Of a stretch of 64,000 nucleotides of DNA, positions 1-8,314 are shown piece after piece; the stretch's first letter is position 1, and every line of letters begins with the position of its first letter. The stretch comes from CAYXLW01 sp964466055 (GTDB taxonomy: Bacteria; Patescibacteriota; Gracilibacteria; GCA-2401425). A program made the position numbers and the translations under genes. Below the pieces are notes generated by a model, which made no database searches, had not been told where the DNA came from, and saw nothing but the letters and a program-made list of their open reading frames with translations. The DNA lies in contig CAYXLW010000003.1 in NCBI GenBank assembly GCA_964466055.1, positions 38,285 to 102,284 on the forward strand, given 5' to 3'.

Positions 1-609
1 ATGGGGGGATTTGTTTTAGCTGATGCTATGGCAAAAAGTAGATTTGATGGAGGCCAGGCTACAAGACTTGGTGATACAGAATATGATAAGAATACTCCAG
101 GTATGACACAAGCGGGATTACTTGTAAAAGAATTTTCAGCTATAGTAAAAAATTTTCTTACTGAATTTATGATGAAAACCAATTTTCAAACAAATTATGA
201 AGGAGTAACCCAAAATAAAGAGACTGTAATTAAACTTTTATTTTCTAATGATTTGCACAAAAAAGAAATCCAAGAGGCATTAGGTTCTGACAATCAGCAG
301 AAAGAGAAAATGAATCCTACAGATGAAAGAAATAAGTATATAAAAAAGGTGGGAACAGGAGAGCTTCAGAGGCATATAGAAAAAAATAAAGACAAGTTTT
401 TAACTTTATTAAAAAAATGGCAAGAAGTAGGAGCATTTGCTTCCATGGACGTTGCTAATAATGCTAAAGTTTTGGGAATAACAAACTATAACATAGATGG
501 AAGTAGTGTGCCTGAAAGTTTAAGGCTGGATTATAATAATATTATACAAATGCCAACTTCTAGGAGACCATCTGAATCTTATGATAATAAACTCCCTTTA
601 GCGGCATAA
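1..609 (+). CDS. Unknown protein, 5' end outside the window
   Basis: The reading frame is already open at base 1 and runs 202 residues to a TAA. Whether the first ATG is the true start cannot be told, and the gene probably begins upstream. The visible part is soluble-looking and largely helical, rich in Lys, Glu and Asn, with no signal peptide or membrane segment and no motif I recognise. About 100 bases separate it from pdxS on the same strand. Confidence 0.7.
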   Translation: MGGFVLADAMAKSRFDGGQATRLGDTEYDKNTPGMTQAGLLVKEFSAIVKNFLTEFMMKTNFQTNYEGVTQNKETVIKLLFSNDLHKKEIQEALGSDNQQKEKMNPTDERNKYIKKVGTGELQRHIEKNKDKFLTLLKKWQEVGAFASMDVANNAKVLGITNYNIDGSSVPESLRLDYNNIIQMPTSRRPSESYDNKLPLAA

Positions 610-707
610 AATTAAAAATAAATATTTTTTTATTATATAAACAATCCTTTGTCCCAATAAAAAAAACATGATAAATTGTACTGGAATTTAAATTAATAAT
701 AATTTCT

Positions 708-1574
708 ATGTACAATAAATCTGGTGTTCAGCTTGCACAAATGTTGAAAAATGGAGTTATAATGGATGTTACAAATGCAGAAGAAGCAAAAATTGCAGAA
801 AATGCAGGAGCTTGTGCTGTTATGGCACTTGAAAGAGTCCCATCTGACATAAGAAGAGATGGCGGAGTTGCTCGTATGAGTGATCCGAAAATGATAAAAG
901 AAATTCAAAAAGCAGTTTCGATCCCTGTTATGGCAAAAGTAAGAATTGGACACGTGGTAGAAGCACAAATTCTGGAAGCTTTAGAAGTTGATTTCGTTGA
1001 TGAATCGGAAGTTTTAACACCAGCAGATGATGAACTTCATATTGATAAAACAAAATTCAAAGTTCCTTTTGTATGTGGTTGTAGAAATTTAGGAGAAGCA
1101 TTAAGAAGAATTTCAGAGGGGGCTTCGATGATTAGGACAAAAGGAGAAGCGGGAACAGGAAATATTGTGGAAGCTGTTAGGCATCTAAAACAATTAAAAA
1201 AAGAGATAAAACAATTAAAAGGAATGGATCGAGCTGATTTAGTTCATTATGCAAAAACTCTAGGTGTATCTGTAGAATTATTAGAAGAAGTTCAAAAGAA
1301 AGAAAAATTACCAGTTGTTAATTTTGCTGCTGGTGGAGTTGCAACTCCAGCAGATGCGGCTCTTATGATGCATTTAGGAGCAGAAGGTGTATTTGTAGGA
1401 TCAGGAATTTTTAAATCTAAAAATCCTAAAATTATGGCTAAAGCAATTGTAGAGGCTGTTGTTTATTATAAAGATCCTAAAAAACTTGCTGAAATTTCAG
1501 AGGGACTAGGAGAGGCTATGCCAGGATTGGAAATAAAGACTTTAGAAACGAAAATGGCAGAGAGGGGAGTATAG
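708..1574 (+). CDS. pdxS: Pyridoxal 5'-phosphate synthase, PdxS subunit
   Basis: PdxS makes pyridoxal 5'-phosphate from ribose 5-phosphate, glyceraldehyde 3-phosphate and ammonia, in a complex with the glutaminase PdxT. The 288 residues match the usual family length of about 290. The Schiff-base lysine lies in PVMAKVRIGH (Lys77), the second catalytic lysine in RTKGEAGTG (Lys145), and the phosphate-binding GEAGTG loop follows it. A second glycine-rich stretch (FAAGGVATPADAAL, near residue 205) is also typical. pdxT follows directly, which is the standard pairing of the DXP-independent vitamin B6 route. Confidence 0.97.
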   Translation: MYNKSGVQLAQMLKNGVIMDVTNAEEAKIAENAGACAVMALERVPSDIRRDGGVARMSDPKMIKEIQKAVSIPVMAKVRIGHVVEAQILEALEVDFVDESEVLTPADDELHIDKTKFKVPFVCGCRNLGEALRRISEGASMIRTKGEAGTGNIVEAVRHLKQLKKEIKQLKGMDRADLVHYAKTLGVSVELLEEVQKKEKLPVVNFAAGGVATPADAALMMHLGAEGVFVGSGIFKSKNPKIMAKAIVEAVVYYKDPKKLAEISEGLGEAMPGLEIKTLETKMAERGV

Positions 1575-1654
1575 CAATTTCCAATGAGCAATGATGAATG
1601 AAAAATAAACATGGTTATGCTGGCTTGCCAAGCATCTTATTAAATATCGACTAT

Positions 1655-2251
1655 ATGAAGCATAACTCACAACTCACGACTGTCGGACTACTAGCCTTTC
1701 AAGGAGATGTTGAAGAACATGAATCTGCTATTTTATCTTTGGGATATAAAACCAAGTGGATTCGTACAAAAGAAGAGCTAAAAGATGTTACTCATTTAAT
1801 TATTCCAGGAGGAGAAAGCACGACTGTTGGAAAATTTTTATATAAAACAGGAGTTGGTGAAGAAATTCAGAAAAGAGTGAAGAATAATACTCTTCAAGTT
1901 TATGGCACTTGTGCAGGAGCGATTTTGCTTTCAAAAGAAGTTGAAACGAAAATTTCTGTTAATAATTTAAAACTTATTGATATAAAAATTTCTAGAAATG
2001 CTTATGGAGCACAAATTCATTCTTTTTCTACAAAGCTAGAGTTTATTCCGCAGAAAAAAATGTTTGAAGCTGTTTTTATAAGAGCTCCTAGAATTATTAG
2101 TTACGGAAAGAGTGTAAAAGTTCTTTGTAAATATAAGGATGAAGCTGTTGCTGTTGAGCAAGGAAATGTATTAGTTTCTACTTTTCATCCTGAACTTATT
2201 CGCCCTGCTTTTATACATGAATATTTTTTGAATAAATCAGTTAAAAAATGA
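1655..2251 (+). CDS. pdxT: Pyridoxal 5'-phosphate synthase, PdxT glutaminase subunit
   Basis: PdxT hydrolyses glutamine and channels ammonia to PdxS. The class I glutamine amidotransferase features are present: LLAFQGDVEEH at the N-terminus, the PGGESTT loop, the nucleophile in YGTCAGA and the His-Glu pair in FHPEL. The open frame reaches back to 1598, but those 19 residues resemble no PdxT and lie in sequence related to a dispersed intergenic repeat, so I start at the internal ATG. The stop TGA overlaps the ATG of the next gene by four bases (ATGA), which suggests translational coupling. Confidence 0.95.
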   Translation: MKHNSQLTTVGLLAFQGDVEEHESAILSLGYKTKWIRTKEELKDVTHLIIPGGESTTVGKFLYKTGVGEEIQKRVKNNTLQVYGTCAGAILLSKEVETKISVNNLKLIDIKISRNAYGAQIHSFSTKLEFIPQKKMFEAVFIRAPRIISYGKSVKVLCKYKDEAVAVEQGNVLVSTFHPELIRPAFIHEYFLNKSVKK

Positions 2252-2529
2252 AGAAATCTTTCAAAGAAAAAGTTTATGAAGTAGTTGCAAAAATTCCCAA
2301 AGGGGAAGTTCTTTCTTATAAGCAAGTTGCTGTTTTAGCTGGTTCTAAAAATGCATCTAGGGCTGTTGGAAATATTATGAATAAGAATCCTGATACTAAA
2401 ATAGTTCCATGTCATAGAGTTATTAAAAGTGATGGTACTGTTGGTGGTTATGCCTATGGGGCTGAGGCTAAGATAAAAAAACTGAAAGAAGAAGGTTTGA
2501 AAATTGAGAATGGGAAAGTTATCGATTAA
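2248..2529 (+). CDS. Methylated-DNA--protein cysteine methyltransferase, C-terminal domain only
   Basis: This 93-residue protein is the DNA-binding and active-site domain of O6-alkylguanine-DNA alkyltransferases. The acceptor cysteine is present in PCHRV, followed by GTVGGYAYG. Alkyltransferase-like proteins that only bind lesions have Trp instead of this Cys, so this one is probably catalytic and repairs O6-methylguanine by suicide transfer. The N-terminal domain of Ada and Ogt is absent, giving the short one-domain form. It overlaps the end of pdxT by four bases although the functions are unrelated. Confidence 0.9.
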   Translation: MKKSFKEKVYEVVAKIPKGEVLSYKQVAVLAGSKNASRAVGNIMNKNPDTKIVPCHRVIKSDGTVGGYAYGAEAKIKKLKEEGLKIENGKVID

Positions 2530-2541
2530 ACACGGAGAGAA

Positions 2542-2620
2542 GAGGTTTAACCTTAAATGCGAAATAAAAATAAATACAATCTTCTTTTACAAAGAGAATT
2601 TACATACAAGGTTAAACCTC
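2542..2620. repeat. 13-bp inverted repeat between convergent genes
   Basis: GAGGTTTAACCTT at 2542-2554 is the exact reverse complement of AAGGTTAAACCTC at 2608-2620. Each arm also contains a small palindrome, GGTT-N-AACC. The element lies between the alkyltransferase gene (plus) and the methyltransferase gene (minus). It could be a two-way terminator or a repeat relic; no clear T-run follows either arm. Confidence 0.6.
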
Positions 2621-2630
2621 TGATTTGATT

Positions 2631-3152
2631 TTAAATTTCATATAGATAAATAGAGGCTTGTTTTTCCAGTATGTCTTTTTTAACTGGATTAAGCCCTTCT
2701 ATTTTGAATGTATATGAAATAATTCGTGTACCCTTTTTTACTTCTTTTAATATCTTTTCTTTAAGTTTGTTTTCAAGAACTTTTGGCATCCCAAAAACAT
2801 AAATTACATCTGCTTTTGATAAGTCTTGTTTAAATATATTTCTTAGTTTGAATTTAAGGTTTTTTTCTTTAAAAAATAGGTTTATAAGTTTTGAGTATAT
2901 TAAAAGTGGAAATGATAATTCAAATCCATGTACTTTTACGTCTGGATTATTTTTTGCGATATAATAAGAAACCTTTCCATTTCCTGATCCTAATTCATAG
3001 AATATTTCACCCTTTTTTAAATTTGCTATTTTGTTTATTCGTTCTAAGTCTTTTTTTCTTGTTGGTACCCATGGGGCAAGGGAAAATCCTGTGATAGCAA
3101 TGGGTGTTAGTATTAGGATGACGGTGAAAATGGTTACATTAAAAAGTGTCAT
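2631..3152 (-). CDS. Membrane-anchored class I SAM-dependent methyltransferase
   Basis: The 173-residue protein has an N-terminal hydrophobic segment (about residues 4-22) followed by a Rossmann-type methyltransferase domain. Motif I is visible as FYELGSGNGKVS (about 51-62), an acidic motif II as VHGFELS, and a post-motif as KADVIYVFGMPKV. It probably methylates a substrate at the membrane using S-adenosylmethionine. The length and single-helix anchor recall small lysine methyltransferases of the FAM173/ANTKMT type, but the substrate cannot be inferred. It stands alone, convergent with the gene before it. Confidence 0.75.
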   Translation of the reverse strand: MTLFNVTIFTVILILTPIAITGFSLAPWVPTRKKDLERINKIANLKKGEIFYELGSGNGKVSYYIAKNNPDVKVHGFELSFPLLIYSKLINLFFKEKNLKFKLRNIFKQDLSKADVIYVFGMPKVLENKLKEKILKEVKKGTRIISYTFKIEGLNPVKKDILEKQASIYLYEI

Positions 3153-3216
3153 TTATTAACTTTAAGATTCGTTTATATACTACTTTATTATTTTTGTTTG
3201 TGTAAATGATTATGCT

Positions 3217-3277
3217 ATTCCTGACCTGTTCAGGAATCCAAAGTATATGAAAAATAGATTCCTGCATGCGCAGGAAT
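3217..3277. repeat. Two adjacent ATTCCTG hairpins
   Basis: Arms ATTCCTGA/TCAGGAAT (3217-3224 and 3230-3237) and ATTCCTGC/GCAGGAAT (3258-3265 and 3270-3277) form two short hairpins. Related hairpins occur at 23957-23975 and 38694-38713. This looks like the common dispersed family of small ATTCC...GGAAT stem-loops found between genes in many bacteria. Confidence 0.7.
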
Positions 3278-3297
3278 GGCACGTAAAAAATCACAAA

Positions 3298-3326
3298 ATG
3301 GAGCAACTCTCTGAGAGTTGCTCCAT
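3298..3326. repeat. Palindromic repeat, 14-bp arms around one base (copy 1)
   Basis: ATGGAGCAACTCTC at 3298-3311 and its exact complement at 3313-3326 flank a single central T. Close relatives occur at 42042-42070 and 42602-42624. It lies downstream of the minus-strand gene at 3384-3896 and could act as a terminator stem, though the copy number suggests a dispersed repeat family. Confidence 0.8.
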
Positions 3327-3383
3327 CAAATATTTAGTGCAACGTTCCGAAGGAAAATTTCAGAGTTTTGGGAGCCGCCGATA

Positions 3384-3896
3384 TTATTTAGAGAATTTTT
3401 GCGTTACGATCCCTTGTATCTTTCCAGTAATTATGGTAAATGCTTCTGGCTCATTTGGACCATTTAATCCACTACAATAGTTAATCTCTTTTTCTTGTAT
3501 TTTGAGAACGTGTGGATAGCATCTTGCACTCTGTTCATGACCATAATAAGTTTCTAACTGCATTATTTTTGTTTCTTCTATTAGATTTTTCAAATCAGCT
3601 ATTTCTTGGCTTGTCAACTGTGCTTCTTCAGTTATTAAATCGTCTTGTGTCCAACAGGGCGACTGTTGAATCCATTGAGCACATCTATCTTTTATTTTTT
3701 CGTAATCGGCATGGGTGAAAACTATTTTTGAATTTTCTATTTGTGCATTATAAGAACTTCCTTCAGTTGTATAATAGTAGCTTATAGAAAGTGGTGTTTG
3801 ATTTGAAGATTGTTGGACACACTCCACAACAAAAATAATGCCTATAATCAATAATGCAAAAATTCCATAGTAGATGTATTTGTTTTTTGTCATCAT
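3384..3896 (-). CDS. Membrane-anchored extracytoplasmic protein of unknown function
   Basis: The 170-residue product starts with a charged stretch and a hydrophobic segment (about residues 8-26) and is then polar, so it is probably anchored in the membrane and exported. A cysteine follows the segment (VVEC), but this does not fit a good lipobox. Four more cysteines in the second half (RCAQ, PCWT, RCYP, NYCS) could form disulfides. I recognise no family. It is not obviously in an operon. Confidence 0.7.
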   Translation of the reverse strand: MMTKNKYIYYGIFALLIIGIIFVVECVQQSSNQTPLSISYYYTTEGSSYNAQIENSKIVFTHADYEKIKDRCAQWIQQSPCWTQDDLITEEAQLTSQEIADLKNLIEETKIMQLETYYGHEQSARCYPHVLKIQEKEINYCSGLNGPNEPEAFTIITGKIQGIVTQKFSK

Positions 3897-4007
3897 AATT
3901 ATTGTAAAATTAGCAAGTTAATAAAGATTTTGTTCGAGAGGCGGGATCCCAAATTGAATATAACTAGTTATTATACGAATTATTTTTCTAGTTTAGAGCC
4001 TTAATAT

Positions 4008-5018
4008 TTACTTACTCTTTTCCATCACTTTCTTCCTCAACTCCTCCATAATCTTAGGATTCTCCTTCAAAAAATCTTTAGCATTCTCTCTCCCTTGCCC
4101 TAACTTCTTCTCACCATAAGAATAAAAAGCTCCAGCCTTTTTAACAATTTCAACCTTTACAGCATTATCCAAAACATCACCAGAAAGAGAAACCCCTTCA
4201 TTGTACATAATATCAAACTCTGCTTCACGGAAAGGCGGTGCGACTTTATTCTTAACAACTTTCACATGAGTTAAATTCCCATAAATTTCTTTGTCTTCGC
4301 CTGATCCTTGCTCAATTTTTGCCTTTCTTCGAATATCAAGTCTTACTGAAGCATAAAACTTTAAAGCATGTCCTCCTGTTGTAGTTTCAGGATTTCCGAA
4401 CATGACACCAATTTTCATTCTAATCTGATTGATAAAAATAACTGTACACTTTGTTTTATTGATAATTGAAGTAAGTTTTCGAAGTGCTTGGCTCATAAGC
4501 CGAGCTTGAAGTCCCATATGAGAATCTCCCATCATGCCTTCAATTTCTGCTTTTGGCGTAAGAGCAGCAACTGAATCTATAACAATAGTATCAACTCCTC
4601 CAGACCTTACTAAAGTTTCAACAATTTCCAGTGCTTGTTCGCCACTATCTGGTTGTGATACATATAAATTATCAACATCAACTCCTATTTTTTTAGCATA
4701 AGCAGGATCTAAAGCATTTTCAGCATCTATAAATGCTGCAACTCCACCTTGTTTTTGAATTTCTGCAATTGCATGAAGTGCAAGGGTTGTTTTACCTGAA
4801 GACTCTGGTCCATAAATTTCAATAACACGTCCCTTTGGGTATCCTCCTCCTAATGCTAAATCGAGGGAAATTGATCCAGAAGAAAAACGTTCAACATTCA
4901 TTGTGGTATTCGAGTCCATTTTCATTATGGAACCTGTTCCAAAGTTTTTTTCAATTTGAGAAATTGCGGCTTGTACGGCTGCTAATTTTGGATTCATTTT
5001 AGGATCTGGCGTTGTCAT
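4008..5018 (-). CDS. recA: Recombinase RecA
   Basis: RecA polymerises on single-stranded DNA, drives strand exchange and stimulates LexA self-cleavage. The Walker A motif is GPESSGKT (residues 70-77), and the core DIVVIDSVAAL-type Walker B and the NQIRMKIGVMFGNPETTTGG L2 region are all present. At 336 residues it is slightly shorter than E. coli RecA because of a shorter C-terminal tail. lexA lies 54 bases upstream on the same strand with no clear promoter between them, so the two are probably one SOS operon. Confidence 0.99.
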   Translation of the reverse strand: MTTPDPKMNPKLAAVQAAISQIEKNFGTGSIMKMDSNTTMNVERFSSGSISLDLALGGGYPKGRVIEIYGPESSGKTTLALHAIAEIQKQGGVAAFIDAENALDPAYAKKIGVDVDNLYVSQPDSGEQALEIVETLVRSGGVDTIVIDSVAALTPKAEIEGMMGDSHMGLQARLMSQALRKLTSIINKTKCTVIFINQIRMKIGVMFGNPETTTGGHALKFYASVRLDIRRKAKIEQGSGEDKEIYGNLTHVKVVKNKVAPPFREAEFDIMYNEGVSLSGDVLDNAVKVEIVKKAGAFYSYGEKKLGQGRENAKDFLKENPKIMEELRKKVMEKSK

Positions 5019-5072
5019 GGTTTTGTGTAGTTAATATATAATGATAAATAATTTAATTTTAAAAGTACCTTA

Positions 5073-5735
5073 TTAAAGATTTTTTGCGGCTTTTAATACG
5101 TTAATTACTTTTCCATTTATAAAGAAAGAATCACTCGCATCAATATAAATTGGTCTGTGTATAGGATTCATCGAATCTGGGAGCAATATAATTTCACCGA
5201 ATGTTGTTTGTTTAAATCTTTTAATAGTTGCGCATCCATCTACAATAGCAAGAACTATATCGTTATTAAGTGGCGATTGAATACTTTTATCTACAACAAC
5301 ATAATCTCCATCTTCAATGTATTTTCCATCGATACGAGCTTTATTCATAGAGTCTCCTTCAACTTCTAAAGCAAAAATATTTTGAATACTTCTTAATAAT
5401 TTTTTAGAAATCTTTAAAAATCCTCTAACATTTTCTTCTGCAAAAACTGAAGGTGATCCAGCATTTGTAGTTCCTATAATAGGAATGTCAATACAGCTTT
5501 CAGTGTTTTGTGCATTTGTAAGTTTAATACTTCTTTCTTCTGAGCTTCTTGAAATGTATCCTTTTTGTTCAAGTGATTCTAAATATTGAACTACACTTCT
5601 TTTGCTTTTGGCGTTTATACTTCGCTCAATTAACAAGTTTTGTAGTTCTCCAAGAGTTGGAGAATAATTGTGTTTTTGTATAAAGTTTTTAAGAATCTGT
5701 AAAACTTTTTCTTGGTTTTTTGTAATAATTTCCAT
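5073..5735 (-). CDS. lexA: SOS repressor LexA
   Basis: This is a full-length LexA of 220 residues. A winged-helix domain occupies roughly residues 1-70. The self-cleavage bond is Ala92-Gly93 in TTNAGSP. The S24 peptidase dyad is Ser129 (GDSMNKARI) and Lys172 (CATIKRF). RecA filaments trigger the cleavage and release the repressed genes. The promoter upstream carries a palindrome that overlaps the -10 box, which fits autorepression. Confidence 0.97.
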   Translation of the reverse strand: MEIITKNQEKVLQILKNFIQKHNYSPTLGELQNLLIERSINAKSKRSVVQYLESLEQKGYISRSSEERSIKLTNAQNTESCIDIPIIGTTNAGSPSVFAEENVRGFLKISKKLLRSIQNIFALEVEGDSMNKARIDGKYIEDGDYVVVDKSIQSPLNNDIVLAIVDGCATIKRFKQTTFGEIILLPDSMNPIHRPIYIDASDSFFINGKVINVLKAAKNL

Positions 5736-5758
5736 GTATATATATTATGTGTGTATAA

Positions 5759-5787
5759 AATATATACAGTATATACATAAAGGTCAA
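5759..5787 (-). promoter_or_regulatory. lexA-recA promoter with candidate LexA operator
   Basis: Reading the minus strand, TTGACC (5787-5782) and TATATT (5764-5759) are 17 bases apart, a good vegetative promoter about 25 bases upstream of the lexA start codon. The 15-base palindrome TATATACAGTATATA (5761-5775) overlaps the -10 box and part of the spacer. It contains CTGTATATA-like half-sites on the minus strand. Its role as LexA operator is inferred from position. Confidence 0.6.
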
Positions 5788-5944
5788 TAAATTCTATCTT
5801 GAAAATTTATATAAATTATTTTCTTATATTAATATTCCATCGTTTTAGTTCTAAAAATCGTTGCCAGAACAAAAAGATATAAATTCTATTTGATATTTAA
5901 AAGTAATTTGATATCCTTTTTAGTGTAATTTAAAGCTCATTCAC

Positions 5945-6550
5945 GTGCTTGTTCAACAATTTAAACGGCTTCATCTTCATGAAAAAGTTCTTGTTATTGG
6001 ACTGATCCTAAGCTTTCTTTTTACTTTTTTAGATTGGTTTTTTCAAGTAAACATCACTCCAGTTGCTAATGAATTAGGAAAATATGAAGATATAAAAACA
6101 TTTAATGCGTATGAAGGAATAATAGCCGTTATAGGTTATTTTTATTCTATTCTTACTTTATCTGCGCTTGTAGCCTTTATACTTTCTTTAAAAGAAAAAA
6201 TGGTTAGTAAATTTATAGAGAAAAGACATTGGTTATTTTTATTTTTAACAGGAGAGTCTTTATTTTTATTAGTTCTTGCATTTTTAATATATACATCATA
6301 TTCAATGCAATATTCACGTGCAGGAGTAAGACATGGGCTTATATTATTAATTATTACTAATATTGTTACATTATTTGCTTCTCATTATTATTTTATACAA
6401 AGGAACAGAATCAAGTTAAAAAGTGCTTTTGAATCCCAGTTAGGCAAAGACAATATTAATATTGATTTTGATGAAGTTACGAATAAAAAGAACAAACAAG
6501 ATGATACCTTAGATCAAATGACATTAGCTGATTATAATGAAGAGAAATAA
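5945..6550 (+). CDS. Integral membrane protein, four predicted helices
   Basis: This 201-residue protein begins at a GTG. Four hydrophobic segments lie near residues 16-33, 55-80, 95-118 and 127-148, followed by a charged cytoplasmic-type tail. No family was recognised. The next two genes follow within 20 bases on the same strand, so the three probably form one transcript. Confidence 0.75.
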   Translation: MLVQQFKRLHLHEKVLVIGLILSFLFTFLDWFFQVNITPVANELGKYEDIKTFNAYEGIIAVIGYFYSILTLSALVAFILSLKEKMVSKFIEKRHWLFLFLTGESLFLLVLAFLIYTSYSMQYSRAGVRHGLILLIITNIVTLFASHYYFIQRNRIKLKSAFESQLGKDNINIDFDEVTNKKNKQDDTLDQMTLADYNEEK

Positions 6551-6568
6551 TATTTATTATAAAAAATT

Positions 6569-6829
6569 ATGAGTAAAACAAAGACTAACTCTGAGGATAA
6601 AATACAACTAAGTGACAATATAGACTTTGTTGCTCTTGCTTTATCTAACAAATTAGAAACAAGTGAGGATATTTTGCCAATATGTTTTTATTGTAAAAAA
6701 TGTGAAAAAATGGTTACAGATGTTGAAAAGAAAAAAAATAAATTAGTGTTTACCTGCAAAGAATGTAAAAGTAATGATATTGCGATTGGAACACAAACAA
6801 CTTTAGAAAATTTTTATCATGTAAATTAA
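6569..6829 (+). CDS. Small zinc-ribbon protein
   Basis: The 86-residue protein carries two CxxC knuckles, CFYCKKC and CKEC, spaced about 25 residues apart, which is the layout of a zinc ribbon. The rest is short and acidic. It may bind nucleic acid or a protein partner. It sits between the membrane protein gene and the MBL-like gene with very short gaps. Confidence 0.75.
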   Translation: MSKTKTNSEDKIQLSDNIDFVALALSNKLETSEDILPICFYCKKCEKMVTDVEKKKNKLVFTCKECKSNDIAIGTQTTLENFYHVN

Positions 6830-6837
6830 TAAATATT

Positions 6838-7371
6838 ATGATTATACGAGCACTTGAAGGTGTTGGAGTTGAAATTGAATCAGAAAAACAATTACTAGTT
6901 TTAGAGGCAAGTAAAGATTATGGAAATGTAAAAGTTATAACTACTTCTAAAGAAAATAAAATTACAAAATCTTCAGGACGTATTTTTTCTTGGCCAGGTG
7001 AATATGAAGTAGGGAGTTGGTCTTTTAAAGGTATTGAAGCGGATAATAACTCAGTTATATTTGCTGTTAATATTGAGGGAATGTATGTTGTGCATTTAGG
7101 GAGTGCTAAAGAGATTAAGCCAGAAGCACTTGATGCTATTGATAATATTGATGTTTTAGTGCTTCCATTGTCTGAGAATTATTTATCTCCAAAAGAGGCT
7201 AAAGAATTGCTTAGTAAAATTGAGCCAAGAATAATTATTCCAGTAGGGGATATGGTTGATAGTTTTTTGGAATTAATAGAGGATAAATCTGGATCACAAG
7301 CTGTTCCTAAGGCAACTATAACAAAATTATCTCTTCCTGTAGATAAAACAGAAATTATAAGGTTGGTATAA
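6838..7371 (+). CDS. MBL-fold-like protein lacking the metal motif
   Basis: The 177-residue protein resembles short metallo-beta-lactamase-fold proteins (COG2220 type) that are common in Patescibacteria. FSWPGEYEVG, the strand pattern IFAVNIEGMYVVHLG and VLVLPL...PRIIIPVGD fit the second half of the fold. The HxHxDH zinc-binding motif is missing, so hydrolase activity is doubtful and the role is unknown. It starts nine bases after the zinc-ribbon gene. Confidence 0.65.
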   Translation: MIIRALEGVGVEIESEKQLLVLEASKDYGNVKVITTSKENKITKSSGRIFSWPGEYEVGSWSFKGIEADNNSVIFAVNIEGMYVVHLGSAKEIKPEALDAIDNIDVLVLPLSENYLSPKEAKELLSKIEPRIIIPVGDMVDSFLELIEDKSGSQAVPKATITKLSLPVDKTEIIRLV

Positions 7372-7418
7372 TTTTTTTAATTCATTTGTGTTAATAAACG
7401 ATGAGATAAGATGTAAAA

Positions 7419-7492
7419 GTTCTCATAGTTCAATGGTAGAACAGCCCTCTCCTAAGGGGCAGATACAGGTTCAATCCCTGTTGGGGACACCA
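7419..7492 (+). tRNA. tRNA-Arg (anticodon CCT)
   Basis: The sequence folds into a full cloverleaf. The acceptor is GTTCTCA/TGGGGAC, the D stem GTTC/GAAC, the anticodon stem GCCCT/GGGGC with loop CTCCTAA (anticodon CCT), and the T arm ACAGG-TTCAATC-CCTGT. The 3' CCA is encoded. It reads AGG codons. Confidence 0.95.
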
Positions 7493-7512
7493 AAAGATTA
7501 CAGAAAACAAAA

Positions 7513-7543
7513 AATCCCCCTTATAAAAGGAGGATTCTTTTTT
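7513..7543 (+). terminator. Intrinsic terminator after tRNA-Arg
   Basis: A stem of AATCCCCCTT and AAGGAGGATT (one mismatch) with a four-base loop is followed by a run of T. It lies 20 bases past the tRNA and separates it from the minus-strand gene downstream. Confidence 0.8.
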
Positions 7544-7558
7544 GTATTTATTTTTTTA

Positions 7559-8203
7559 CTAATCTCTTTCTAGTGAAAAGTTTTTTCTCATTCCTCTAAT
7601 TTTTCTTTCTCCTATATTTTTATTTATTCCTAGCTCATCAAAGGTTTTCTTTGCTTCTTCATGATTTCCTTCAAGCATAAGTTTGTGTGCTTCAGAAAAT
7701 TTTTCAAAGTTTTGCTCATTGATAATTTTTAGGATTTTAGGCTTTCTATCATTTTCACTCATAATTGAAACCCAAGATGCATAATCGTTGTTTTCAAAAG
7801 CTTTTTGCATGGCTTCATGTCTTTCTGGTGAAAAGTTTTTTCTCATTCCTCTAATTTTTCTTTCTCCTATATTTTTATTTATTCCTAGCTCATCAAATAT
7901 TTTTTTTGCTTCTTTATGATTTCCTTCAAGCATAAATTTATGTGCTTCAGAAAAATTTTTGAAATTTTGTTCATTGATAAGTCCTAAAATTTTAGAATTC
8001 TTATCATTTTTACTCATAAGCTCAACCCAAGATGCATAATCGTTGTTTTCAAAAGCTTTTTGCATAGCTTCATGTCTTTCAGATGAATAATTATTTCCTC
8101 TTTGATTTAAATTTCCTCTATAGGCTAAAGCCGATGGTATTGATACTATAATGGCTATAGTAAAGATTAATGCCCCTATAATTATATGGTTTTGTTTTTT
8201 CAT
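7559..8203 (-). CDS. Secreted protein with two 85-residue repeats
   Basis: A signal peptide (hydrophobic residues 8-24, cleavage probably after SALA at 27) precedes two near-identical 85-residue units at about 41-125 and 126-210. Each unit contains ERHEAMQKAFENNDYASWV, an INEQNF..FSEAH segment and a GNH.EAKK.FDELGI segment. The protein ends just as a third unit begins (LERD), as if the array had been cut. It lies downstream of the ECF sigma and membrane protein genes on the same strand and may be part of that system, perhaps as a target or an envelope sensor. The function is unknown. Confidence 0.75.
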   Translation of the reverse strand: MKKQNHIIIGALIFTIAIIVSIPSALAYRGNLNQRGNNYSSERHEAMQKAFENNDYASWVELMSKNDKNSKILGLINEQNFKNFSEAHKFMLEGNHKEAKKIFDELGINKNIGERKIRGMRKNFSPERHEAMQKAFENNDYASWVSIMSENDRKPKILKIINEQNFEKFSEAHKLMLEGNHEEAKKTFDELGINKNIGERKIRGMRKNFSLERD

Positions 8204-8314
8204 AATTTTTTAGTTAATGATTAATAATTTTTTTGTGATCACATCAACTAATACGCAAGTAAAAATTTTTTCTTTCATTTCTTTTAATAAAAAGATTCTG
8301 AACTCTCTATAAAA

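Noticed and set aside
1598..1654. Longer N-terminus for PdxT.
   Set aside because: The added residues are unlike any PdxT and lie over an intergenic repeat-like string; the family start fits the ATG at 1655.
6838..7371. Active metallo-beta-lactamase-fold hydrolase.
   Set aside because: The HxHxDH zinc motif is missing, so only a fold relationship is claimed.
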